A stretch of 7,152 nt of DNA from Chryseobacterium gleum. Lineage in GTDB: Bacteria; Bacteroidota; Bacteroidia; Flavobacteriales_D; Crocinitomicaceae. Position 1 is the stretch's first letter. The number at the start of each line of letters is the position of its first letter. The DNA lies in NCBI GenBank assembly GCA_943326315.2, contig CALPSU020000127.1, positions 1 through 7,152 on the forward strand, in the 5' to 3' direction. The notes under the pieces are model-generated. The model had not been told where the DNA came from. It saw only the letters and a program-made list of their open reading frames with translations, and ran no database searches. The translations under genes were made by a program, and so were the position numbers. Positions 1-5,399 of this stretch are shown piece after piece.

Positions 1-353
1 AATTCCATTTTAAGAGCTGTTCTATAATCTTTAATTTCTTCACGGTTTATTTTATGATCTGCTTTTTTTAATAGATCTAGTAAGTACAATAAATTGTCTT
101 TGTCATCAATTTCTAAAGGATATTCACTTCCTTCTTCATCTTCTTCATATTGTCCTTGTACGTCAAAAGCATTTCTATCTGCTAAATATTCATATGTTAA
201 ACGCAATACCTTTACTACCAAAGGATCTTGTTCTTTAAGAGCTAATTCTCTTAATTCTTTTAAATCATCTATTAATCCAGTTGCCAAGATTCCATCTTTT
301 TCAACTTTTGCGATGATAACATCTAATTGTTTATTTGCTGCAAGAATTTTCAT
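1..353 (-). CDS. Conserved hypothetical protein, 3' end beyond the window
   Basis: The minus-strand reading frame opens with ATG at 353 and stays open to the left edge, giving 117 complete codons without a stop. The product begins MKILAANKQLDVIIAKVEKD and is mostly charged and helical. It has a leucine/glutamate-rich stretch around residues 28-60, an acidic patch (EEDEEGSEY, about 70-78), and then a second helical region (about 84-116). There is no signal peptide, membrane segment or recognisable catalytic motif, so it is probably a soluble cytoplasmic protein. It resembles small conserved proteins of unknown function in flavobacteria, but that rests on general recognition and not on a search. 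It is transcribed divergently from prs and has its own candidate promoter. The opposite-strand frame over the same bases is serine/lysine-rich and looks like an antisense shadow. The call as a real gene is fairly secure; the function is unknown. Confidence 0.75.
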   Translation of the reverse strand, partial: MKILAANKQLDVIIAKVEKDGILATGLIDDLKELRELALKEQDPLVVKVLRLTYEYLADRNAFDVQGQYEEDEEGSEYPLEIDDKDNLLYLLDLLKKADHKINREEIKDYRTALKME

Positions 354-373
354 AAAGTATTAATTTTCTAAAC

Positions 374-390
374 TAAACGGAAATCGTTTA
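374..390 (-). repeat. Short inverted repeat in the leader of the hypothetical gene
   Basis: TAAACG at 374-379 and CGTTTA at 385-390 form a perfect 6-bp inverted repeat around a 5-base spacer. It lies between the candidate minus-strand promoter (405-412) and the ATG at 353, so it would sit in the 5' untranslated leader of the hypothetical gene. It could be a weak hairpin or a small operator; its AT-rich composition also makes chance plausible. Confidence 0.3.
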
Positions 391-404
391 AATCATTCTG
401 TTTG

Positions 405-412
405 CAAATGTA
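405..412 (-). promoter_or_regulatory. Candidate -7 element for the divergent hypothetical gene
   Basis: Read on the minus strand, this site is TACATTTG, a full match to the Bacteroidota -7 consensus TAnnTTTG. It lies about 50 bases upstream of the ATG at 353. No convincing -33 TTG is found at the usual distance, so the call rests on the -7 match and on position. Confidence 0.45.
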
Positions 413-428
413 ATGAACTTCAATGATA

Positions 429-461
429 TTTGGATACTTTGATAAAAATTTCATATCTTTG
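429..461 (+). promoter_or_regulatory. prs-rplY promoter (Bacteroidota type)
   Basis: TTTG at 429-432 (-33 element) and TATCTTTG at 454-461 (-7 element, full match to TAnnTTTG) are separated by 21 bases, about the spacing known for the primary sigma factor of Bacteroidota. Transcription would start near 466-468, leaving a leader of about 15 bases before the prs ATG at 483. No Shine-Dalgarno sequence is visible in that leader, which is usual for this phylum. Confidence 0.65.
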
Positions 462-482
462 CACCCTTAAAACAGTATAATT

Positions 483-1418
483 ATGTCAGTAGGAGTCAAA
501 ATATTTTCGGGTAGAGCTACAAAAGTATTAGCAAATAAAATTGCTGAAAACTACGGAGTTTCTCTTGGAAATGTGATAGTTACAGATTTTAGTGATGGTG
601 AATTTCAACCATCATTTGAAGAAACTGTACGTGGCCAAGATGTTTTTATTATTCAATCTACGATGCCTCCTTCAGATAGTTTATTTGAATTATTGTTGAT
701 GATTGATGCTGCTAGAAGAGCTTCAGCAAGAAAAATTATTGCAGTAATACCATATTTTGGTTTTGCTCGTCAAGATAGAAAAGATAAACCAAGGGTTGCT
801 ATTGGTGCTAAATTAGTAGCAAATATGTTAATGGCAGCAGGAGTAGATCGAGTAATGACTATGGATTTACACGCAGATCAAATTCAAGGATTTTTTGAAG
901 TTCCTGTTGATCATTTGTATGCTTCTACTATTTTCTTTCATGAAATGGAGAAATTCAATACAGGAAACTTAATTATGGCTGCTCCAGATGCGGGAGGTAC
1001 AAAACGTGCAAATTCTTATGCGAAAAAATTAGACGTTGGTTTAGCAATATGTCATAAATCACGTAAAAAAGCAAATGAAATCTCTGAAATGACAGTTATT
1101 GGTGATGTAGCTGGAAAAGATGTTATTCTTGTGGATGACATGTGCGATACAGCTGGTACATTAACTACAGCAGCAGATTTATTTATGGAAAAAGGTGCTT
1201 TAAGTGTTAGAGCATTTTGTACACACGCTGTTCTATCAGGGCCTGCTTATGAAAGAATAGAAAAATCAAGCTTAACGGAATTAATTGTAACAGATACTAT
1301 TCCTTTAAAGCATAAAAGCAGTAAAATAAGAGTATTAACAGTTTCTGATTTATTTTCGGATGTAATCAAAGGAATGGTTAATAATCAATCAATTAGTTCA
1401 TATTTTATAATTTCATAA
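483..1418 (+). CDS. prs: Ribose-phosphate pyrophosphokinase (PRPP synthetase)
   Basis: This cytoplasmic enzyme transfers pyrophosphate from ATP to ribose 5-phosphate, making PRPP for purine, pyrimidine, histidine, tryptophan and NAD synthesis. The 311-residue product has the normal length for class I enzymes. Visible motifs are FSDGE (36-40), the ATP-binding RQDRK (96-100), the MDLHADQ segment with H130, the flexible catalytic loop KSRKKA (192-197, with K192 and R194), and the PRPP-binding loop VDDMCDTAGT (217-226). All key residues appear intact. The ATG at 483 is the natural start, since the conserved fold begins within a few residues of it and a good promoter lies just upstream. The stop is 13 bases before rplY, so the two genes are almost certainly cotranscribed, a pairing common in Bacteroidota. 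Identification is very secure. Confidence 0.97.
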   Translation: MSVGVKIFSGRATKVLANKIAENYGVSLGNVIVTDFSDGEFQPSFEETVRGQDVFIIQSTMPPSDSLFELLLMIDAARRASARKIIAVIPYFGFARQDRKDKPRVAIGAKLVANMLMAAGVDRVMTMDLHADQIQGFFEVPVDHLYASTIFFHEMEKFNTGNLIMAAPDAGGTKRANSYAKKLDVGLAICHKSRKKANEISEMTVIGDVAGKDVILVDDMCDTAGTLTTAADLFMEKGALSVRAFCTHAVLSGPAYERIEKSSLTELIVTDTIPLKHKSSKIRVLTVSDLFSDVIKGMVNNQSISSYFIIS

Positions 1419-1431
1419 AAACCAAAAACAA

Positions 1432-2058
1432 ATGAAAATTGCACAATTGAGCGGTTCGGCAAGAACGAACGTAGGGAAGAAGGATGCTAAATTGACTAGA
1501 AATTCTGGTCAAGTTCCATGTGTACTTTATGGATCAGGTGAGCAAACTCACTTTTCTGTAAAAATTATTGATATCGAAAGATTGATTTATTCGCCAGAAG
1601 TTTTTCAATTCGAATTAAACATCGATGGTAAAAAAGCTATGGCCGTAGTTCGTGAATTACAACAACACCCGGTGAAAGGGAACATTCAACACGTTGATTT
1701 TCTTCAATTAGAAGATAACAGACCAGTGAAAGTTGCTTTGCCAGTTAGAATTACAGGTTCTGCAAAAGGTGTTATTAGTGGAGGTAAATTAATGCAGGCT
1801 TACCGTAACTTAAATGTTATTGGTTTACCTGGTGTTATTCCAGATGCTATTACTTTGGATGTTACTAGTTTAAAAATCGGTCGTTCTATCCGTGTTGGAC
1901 AAGTTAACATTGAAGGAGTTACTATTTTAGATCCTCATAGTTCTGTTGTTGTTTCTGTACGTATGGCTCGTGGGGCTGTTAAACCTGCAGATGATGACGA
2001 TGACGATGAAGAAGTTTCAGAAGAAGTTACTGACGAAGCTGAATCTACTGAAGAATAA
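1432..2058 (+). CDS. rplY: 50S ribosomal protein L25 / general stress protein Ctc
   Basis: L25 (long TL5/Ctc form) binds 5S rRNA in the large ribosomal subunit. The 208-residue product has the N-terminal 5S-binding barrel, with GQVPCVLYG at 26-34 and the conserved LQQHPVKGNIQHVDF stretch at 77-91. A C-terminal TL5-type domain follows, with GSAKGVISGGKL at 109-120. It ends in a strongly acidic tail from residue 187 (six Asp, then Glu-rich with Ser/Thr), which I understand to be common in Bacteroidota L25 proteins. The gene follows prs after 13 bases and has no promoter of its own, so it should be expressed from the prs promoter. In many bacteria pth (peptidyl-tRNA hydrolase) comes next; here a strong terminator follows instead. 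Confidence 0.95.
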   Translation: MKIAQLSGSARTNVGKKDAKLTRNSGQVPCVLYGSGEQTHFSVKIIDIERLIYSPEVFQFELNIDGKKAMAVVRELQQHPVKGNIQHVDFLQLEDNRPVKVALPVRITGSAKGVISGGKLMQAYRNLNVIGLPGVIPDAITLDVTSLKIGRSIRVGQVNIEGVTILDPHSSVVVSVRMARGAVKPADDDDDDEEVSEEVTDEAESTEE

Positions 2059-2074
2059 GATTCAATTAAAAATT

Positions 2075-2111
2075 AAAAACCCCGATTTGAATTTCAAATC
2101 GGGGTTTTTTT
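2075..2111. terminator. Strong bidirectional terminator between rplY and nbaC
   Basis: CCCCGATTTG (2080-2089) pairs perfectly with CAAATCGGGG (2095-2104) around a 5-base loop. The stem is preceded by five A and followed by seven T (2105-2111), so it works as an intrinsic terminator on either strand. It lies 16 bases after the rplY stop and 13 bases beyond the stop of the converging dioxygenase gene, and can serve both operons. Confidence 0.92.
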
Positions 2112-2124
2112 ATGACTTTTTCTT

Positions 2125-2649
2125 TTAAATATACCTTTGATCTACTTCCATTTCATCACCACAATTTTTACACGTTCTTAATTCTTTTGAGGAATAGAAT
2201 TCTTTGAATCTGGATAAAAAATCAACTTCAACATCTATTAAAGGAAAACGAAATTGATGAAGTGGATGGTTGCATTTATCACAAAACCACATTAAACCAT
2301 CTGATAAATTAGTCCCTTTTCTTACTTTTTCAACTACTAATCCAACTGTGTTTTCTCCTCGTATAGGATTGTGAGGTATGTTTCCAGGAAGTAAAAACAT
2401 TTCTCCTTGTTTGATATTAATTTCTTGCACTTTACCGTCAATTTGTGCTTTAACTACCATATCACCTTCTATCTGAAAGAAGAGCTCTTCACTTTCATTA
2501 AAATGATAGTCCTTTCTAGCATTTGGACCACCAACAATCATTACGATAAAATCACCTGCTTGTTTGTATAAATTTTTATTATTAACCGGTGGTTTTAATA
2601 ATTGGCGATTTTCATCTATCCATTTTTGTAAATTGAAAGGAGCTAACAT
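2125..2649 (-). CDS. nbaC: 3-hydroxyanthranilate 3,4-dioxygenase
   Basis: This cytoplasmic cupin enzyme uses Fe(II) and O2 to open 3-hydroxyanthranilate to 2-amino-3-carboxymuconate semialdehyde, which cyclises to quinolinate (NAD synthesis) or is degraded further. The 174-residue length is typical of the bacterial form. Predicted iron ligands are H49, E55 and H93; R45 and R97 match the known substrate-binding arginines, and E107 is the probable matching glutamate. The C-terminal rubredoxin-like metal site characteristic of bacterial enzymes is complete: CDKC at 123-126 and CKNC at 160-163. The ATG at 2649 gives the expected MLAPFNLQKW start. It lies 53 bases downstream of the cyclase-family gene on the same strand, with no terminator between, so a two-gene operon is likely. 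Its stop faces the shared terminator at 2075-2111. Confidence 0.95.
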   Translation of the reverse strand: MLAPFNLQKWIDENRQLLKPPVNNKNLYKQAGDFIVMIVGGPNARKDYHFNESEELFFQIEGDMVVKAQIDGKVQEINIKQGEMFLLPGNIPHNPIRGENTVGLVVEKVRKGTNLSDGLMWFCDKCNHPLHQFRFPLIDVEVDFLSRFKEFYSSKELRTCKNCGDEMEVDQRYI

Positions 2650-2702
2650 AATTTCTAGTTTTTATAAAAGTAAAAAAAATTATAAATTTAACAATCGAAA
2701 TG

Positions 2703-3473
2703 TTATTTTAAATTCATATCATTTATTTCATACAAAATTGGTCTGCTCGGTGAAGCATCATTTTCGAAAGGAGCTGTTTGAAGTTCTAAGATATATGAAC
2801 CATCTTTAATTTTGTCATTTACATAAATTAATTCGGTTATTGTTTTGTCAAATTGAGGCTCAGATGGAACTTGCCAAAAAGCGTGATGAAATGCTAATTC
2901 ACCATTATCTGATTCTCTATCTACTGATGGAGTATCTATTAATATATGCTTTACACCACATTCATTTAGAATATCTATACAACTTAATTCAAAATATGCT
3001 GGATTAGTCTCAGTGTAATTTAAATGTTTTTTCAACTCAAAATTAGGCAGGGTTCTAACTATTAAAGCTTCCACTTTTTTTCCTTTTAATTTTTCTCTTA
3101 ATTGGGTTTTTCTGATAATGTAATCTTTGTTTCCATCTTTTGAGTTTTCAAATTCATCTGCTTTTATACTAATTAATTCGGCATTGAAAAAGTATTTTTT
3201 TAAGGATTCATTTACAGAATATACTATTGGTGTTATATGCCCTAAACATTCAGTGTGAGTTCCATGACCATGAGGATTAAAATGTATATTTCTAAAATTA
3301 ACACTTCCCCCTTCTAAAACAGATCCTAAAAACCCATTTGCTCTTACAGGTTCTATAATTGGTAAATCAACATACCATGCCCTTAAATTTTCAGTAGTAT
3401 TTGATAATGGTATTGATATATCTAATGGAAAATCAGTATCAATATATCTATTGTTTTCTAGGTAAAACTTCAT
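2703..3473 (-). CDS. Cyclase-family metal hydrolase, candidate kynurenine formamidase
   Basis: Members of the cyclase family (Pfam PF04199) are metal-dependent hydrolases; the best known is arylformamidase KynB, which converts N-formylkynurenine to kynurenine. The 256-residue product has the family signature at 68-79, HGHGTHTECLGH, followed by a DTPSVDRE segment (180-187), HH at 196-197 and E214. These probably supply the rest of the metal site. The signature differs from classical KynB (H-x3-H-x-D-x3-H): Asp is replaced by E75, and the first His is displaced to H68 or H70. No signal peptide is seen. The assignment to tryptophan catabolism comes mainly from its position directly upstream of 3-hydroxyanthranilate dioxygenase. 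Family membership is secure; the exact substrate is inferred. Transcription starts in the gap shared with the yceI gene, so the palindrome there might also control it. Confidence 0.8.
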   Translation of the reverse strand: MKFYLENNRYIDTDFPLDISIPLSNTTENLRAWYVDLPIIEPVRANGFLGSVLEGGSVNFRNIHFNPHGHGTHTECLGHITPIVYSVNESLKKYFFNAELISIKADEFENSKDGNKDYIIRKTQLREKLKGKKVEALIVRTLPNFELKKHLNYTETNPAYFELSCIDILNECGVKHILIDTPSVDRESDNGELAFHHAFWQVPSEPQFDKTITELIYVNDKIKDGSYILELQTAPFENDASPSRPILYEINDMNLK

Positions 3474-3543
3474 TATTTAATTTTCTTTCGAATATATGAA
3501 TTTGTTTTTGATGTTAGTTTATCAATTTTATATTTTTATTTTC

Positions 3544-3571
3544 GATTTTAATTACCTAGGTAATTAAAATC
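3544..3571. promoter_or_regulatory. Perfect 28-bp palindrome, likely repressor operator
   Basis: Bases 3544-3557 (GATTTTAATTACCT) are mirrored exactly by their reverse complement at 3558-3571, with no spacer; the core is TTACCTAGGTAA. The palindrome ends 2 bases before the yceI -7 element (3574-3581), so a bound dimer would cover the spacer between the -33 and -7 positions and block RNA polymerase. Such short, fully symmetric sites with an AT-rich flank fit a MarR-type or other winged-helix dimer. It also lies 71 bases upstream of the divergent cyclase gene, so dual control is possible. No regulator gene is in the window. Confidence 0.7.
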
Positions 3572-3573
3572 AT

Positions 3574-3581
3574 TATATTTG
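3574..3581 (+). promoter_or_regulatory. -7 element of the yceI-family gene
   Basis: TATATTTG is a full match to TAnnTTTG. The ATG at 3607 lies 25 bases downstream, giving a leader of roughly 20 bases. No clear -33 TTG is present upstream; the palindromic operator occupies that interval, which may mean the promoter is weak or depends on a regulator. Confidence 0.55.
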
Positions 3582-3606
3582 TATCATTAATTATAAATAT
3601 TTTAAT

Positions 3607-4206
3607 ATGAAAATTTTAAAAGGATTATCGATAGTTGCTGTTTCTACAGCATTAGTTTCTTTTCAATTTGGGAAGTTTACAAAATCTAATGATGAAGTAA
3701 TTTATGAATTAGAAAAAACAAACTCAACTTTAGCTTGGAAAGGTGGAAAAGATGTTAACTATTTTCATACAGGAAATGTAGAATTTAGTGATGGAATGTT
3801 GACAATGAACAAGGGAAATGTTGCTGGTGGATCTTTTACAGTAGATTTATCTTCAATTAAAGTTACTGATTCAGCTTTACCAGACGGTAAAAAAGATTAT
3901 TTAGCAGGACATTTAAAAAATGAAGATTTTTTCAATGTATCCAAATTTGCTACTGCTAAAGTTACATTAGGAGAGTATAAAGACGGAAAATTAGCAACTA
4001 CAATAAATTTACTAGGAGTAGATATTAAACAAGATGTTCCAGTTACAATTAAAAAAACGGAAACTGGAGCAAATATTTCAGGTAAGTTTGATGTAGATTT
4101 TTCAGCTGCAAAAATTCCTGGTACGATTAAAAAAGAAGGTGATACAGAATCTATTTCTCCGATCTTTTCTTTTGACTTAAACTTAAATGTAAAAGCGAAA
4201 AAATAA
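3607..4206 (+). CDS. Exported YceI-family protein (lipocalin-like, lipid/isoprenoid binding)
   Basis: YceI-family proteins are periplasmic beta-barrels; structurally studied members bind long isoprenoid or other amphiphilic lipids in a central channel. The 199-residue product has an N-terminal hydrophobic segment (about 5-20) after two lysines, consistent with a signal peptide, though the cleavage site is unclear. The YceI domain fills about 31-197. It shows the typical alternating strand pattern, GGSFTVDLSSIKVTDS at 74-89, HLKNEDFFNVSKFATAKVT at 102-120, and a final FSFDLNLNVKAKK strand. No lipobox cysteine is present, so it is soluble or barrel-only, not a lipoprotein. It is preceded by its own promoter with a palindromic operator and followed by a terminator, so it is a single-gene unit. 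In other flavobacteria such genes are often near MarR regulators or pirins; neither is visible here. The ligand is unknown. Confidence 0.9.
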   Translation: MKILKGLSIVAVSTALVSFQFGKFTKSNDEVIYELEKTNSTLAWKGGKDVNYFHTGNVEFSDGMLTMNKGNVAGGSFTVDLSSIKVTDSALPDGKKDYLAGHLKNEDFFNVSKFATAKVTLGEYKDGKLATTINLLGVDIKQDVPVTIKKTETGANISGKFDVDFSAAKIPGTIKKEGDTESISPIFSFDLNLNVKAKK

Positions 4207-4231
4207 TTGATTATTCTAAAATAAACAATTG

Positions 4232-4259
4232 AAGGGTGAGATTATTCTCACCCTTTTTT
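4232..4259 (+). terminator. Intrinsic terminator after the yceI-family gene
   Basis: AAGGGTGAG (4232-4240) pairs with CTCACCCTT (4247-4255) around a 6-base loop, and a run of six T follows from 4254. It lies 25 bases after the yceI stop and only 13 bases before the ATG of the HAD hydrolase, leaving little room for a separate promoter for that gene. Confidence 0.88.
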
Positions 4260-4272
4260 ATTTCTTTGTAAA

Positions 4273-4893
4273 ATGGAACATAATTCATTTGATACTATTA
4301 TTTTTGATTTAGGTGGTGTTATCATAAATCTTGATTACCAACTTACAATTGAAGCTTTTAAAAAATTGGGGCTAGAAAATTTCGAAGAAATGTACACTCA
4401 AGCAAAGCAAAATAATTTATTTGACGATTATGAAACAGGTAAAATTTCTTCACAACATTTCATAAATTCACTTCTGCCTTTTTTACCCCCAGGAACGAGT
4501 GCTAATAAAGTAGTACATGCTTGGAATGCAATGATATTAGATTTCCCTAAAGAACGATTAGCATTGTTAGATCATCTAAAGTCAAAGTATCGCATTTTTT
4601 TATTAAGCAACACAAATGATATTCATTTACAGGCTGTTAATAGATCTTTAGCAAATGTAACAGATAGAAAACTGGAATCTTATTTTGAAAAAGTATATTT
4701 ATCTCATGAAGTTAAATTAAGAAAACCACACAGAGAAATTTTTGAAATGGTTTGCAATGATCAAAATTTAGAGCCTACATCAACACTTTTTATTGATGAT
4801 ACAATTGGTCATGTAAATGGGGCCAATTCAATAGGATTACAAGGAATTCATTTGGTTGGTAAAACGATTGAGGTGATTTTTAATTTTAAATGA
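4273..4893 (+). CDS. HAD-superfamily hydrolase, subfamily IA variant 3 (YihX-like)
   Basis: A cytoplasmic phosphatase of the haloacid dehalogenase superfamily, 206 residues, the usual size for YihX-like members (E. coli YihX acts on alpha-glucose 1-phosphate). Motif I is FDLGGVIINLD at 11-21 with nucleophile D12; motif II is LLSNTN (S112, N113); motif III lysine is K151 in KLRKPH; motif IV is LFIDDT with D175 and D176. The Gly two residues after D12 replaces the acid/base Asp of other HAD enzymes but is also found in YihX itself. A helical cap lies between motifs I and II (about 22-95). The ATG at 4273 is the only reasonable start, because an in-frame stop lies about 35 bases upstream. It begins directly after the yceI terminator, with no clear promoter. 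The natural substrate cannot be told from sequence. Confidence 0.9.
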   Translation: MEHNSFDTIIFDLGGVIINLDYQLTIEAFKKLGLENFEEMYTQAKQNNLFDDYETGKISSQHFINSLLPFLPPGTSANKVVHAWNAMILDFPKERLALLDHLKSKYRIFLLSNTNDIHLQAVNRSLANVTDRKLESYFEKVYLSHEVKLRKPHREIFEMVCNDQNLEPTSTLFIDDTIGHVNGANSIGLQGIHLVGKTIEVIFNFK

Positions 4894-4897
4894 TAAG

Positions 4898-4930
4898 TGT
4901 TTGATTCTGAAATTAATTCAAAATCAAACA
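4898..4930. terminator. Probable hairpin terminator between convergent genes
   Basis: TGTTTGATT (4898-4906) pairs with AATCAAACA (4922-4930). Past one C/A mismatch, TGAA (4908-4911) pairs with TTCA (4917-4920), closing a 5-base loop. It fills nearly all of the 37-base gap between the stops of the HAD hydrolase and the epimerase, and T-rich sequence follows on the plus strand. The stem is AT-rich and the T runs are imperfect, so it is weaker than the other terminators here. Confidence 0.6.
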
Positions 4931-5335
4931 TTAATTTTTATCTTGACAAAGCTCAATAAGTATTCCATCAGTAGATTTCGGATGTAAAAATGCAATTCTT
5001 TTATTATCAGCCCCATCTTTAGGTGATTGGTGAATTAATTCAAAACCTTCATTTTTTAAACGTTCTAAATCTTTTTCAATATCATCTGTGTCAAATGCAA
5101 TGTGATGTATTCCTTTTCCCTTTTTCCCTAAAAATTTAGCAATAGGTGAATCAGGATTCGTAGCTTCTAATAATTCTATTTTAGATTCTCCAATCTGCAA
5201 AAACGCTGTTTTTACGCCTTCTGATTCAACATCTTCTAATTTATAACATGTCGTTCCAAGTAGTTTTTCATAAATCTTTAAAGACTCTTGAATGTTTTCT
5301 ACAGCAATTCCTAAATGTTCAATTTTTTTTATCAT
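4931..5335 (-). CDS. mce: Methylmalonyl-CoA epimerase
   Basis: This small vicinal-oxygen-chelate (glyoxalase fold) enzyme interconverts (S)- and (R)-methylmalonyl-CoA, linking propionyl-CoA carboxylase to methylmalonyl-CoA mutase in propionate, odd-chain and branched amino-acid metabolism. The 134-residue length is typical. Two beta-alpha-beta modules are visible: KIEHLGIAVENIQES (4-18) and GKGIHHIAFDTDDIEKDL (73-90). Likely metal ligands are H7, E54 (in IELLEA), H77 or H78, and E128 (in GILIELCQ). The HHIAFDTDDI segment and the final ILIEL pattern separate it from lactoylglutathione lyases. The mutase genes are not in the window. Its ATG lies 12 bases after the terminator of the upstream gene on the same strand, with no recognisable promoter between. 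Converges with the HAD hydrolase. Confidence 0.92.
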   Translation of the reverse strand: MIKKIEHLGIAVENIQESLKIYEKLLGTTCYKLEDVESEGVKTAFLQIGESKIELLEATNPDSPIAKFLGKKGKGIHHIAFDTDDIEKDLERLKNEGFELIHQSPKDGADNKRIAFLHPKSTDGILIELCQDKN

Positions 5336-5347
5336 AGTTTATTTCAT

Positions 5348-5376
5348 AAAAAAACCCTGCTTATAAAAACAGGGTT
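5348..5376 (-). terminator. Intrinsic terminator of the exported-protein gene
   Basis: Read on the minus strand, AACCCTG (5376-5370) pairs with CAGGGTT (5359-5353) around a 10-base loop, and the run of seven T (5354-5348) ends it. It lies 23 bases after the stop of the 265-residue exported protein and 12 bases before the ATG of mce on the same strand. Confidence 0.82.
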
Positions 5377-5399
5377 ATAATTTTTTAAGATTTTTGTTA

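Noticed and set aside
94..363. Plus-strand open frame of 89 codons
   Set aside because: Its product is serine-rich and low in complexity, and it lies antisense to the better-supported minus-strand gene at 1-353, which has a promoter candidate and balanced protein composition.
1990..2055. Acidic Asp/Glu tail of L25 as a possible repeat expansion
   Set aside because: Acidic C-terminal tails are, to my knowledge, common in L25 proteins of this phylum; only six Asp codons are in a row.
1946..2128. Plus-strand open frame of 60 codons overlapping the end of rplY
   Set aside because: It is an out-of-frame reading of the acidic tail and passes through the terminator hairpin.
483..2649. Possible functional link between PRPP synthetase and 3-hydroxyanthranilate dioxygenase through NAD synthesis
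   Set aside because: Quinolinate phosphoribosyltransferase would use both products, but the genes converge and are separated by a strong terminator, so neighbourhood alone is weak evidence.
2564..2809. Plus-strand open frame of 81 codons
   Set aside because: It is antisense to the dioxygenase start and the cyclase end, with no recognisable domain or promoter.
4303..4335. HAD hydrolase lacking the second Asp of motif I, suggesting inactivity
   Set aside because: Gly at this position is shared with the active YihX subfamily, and the other catalytic residues (D12, K151, D175, D176) are present.
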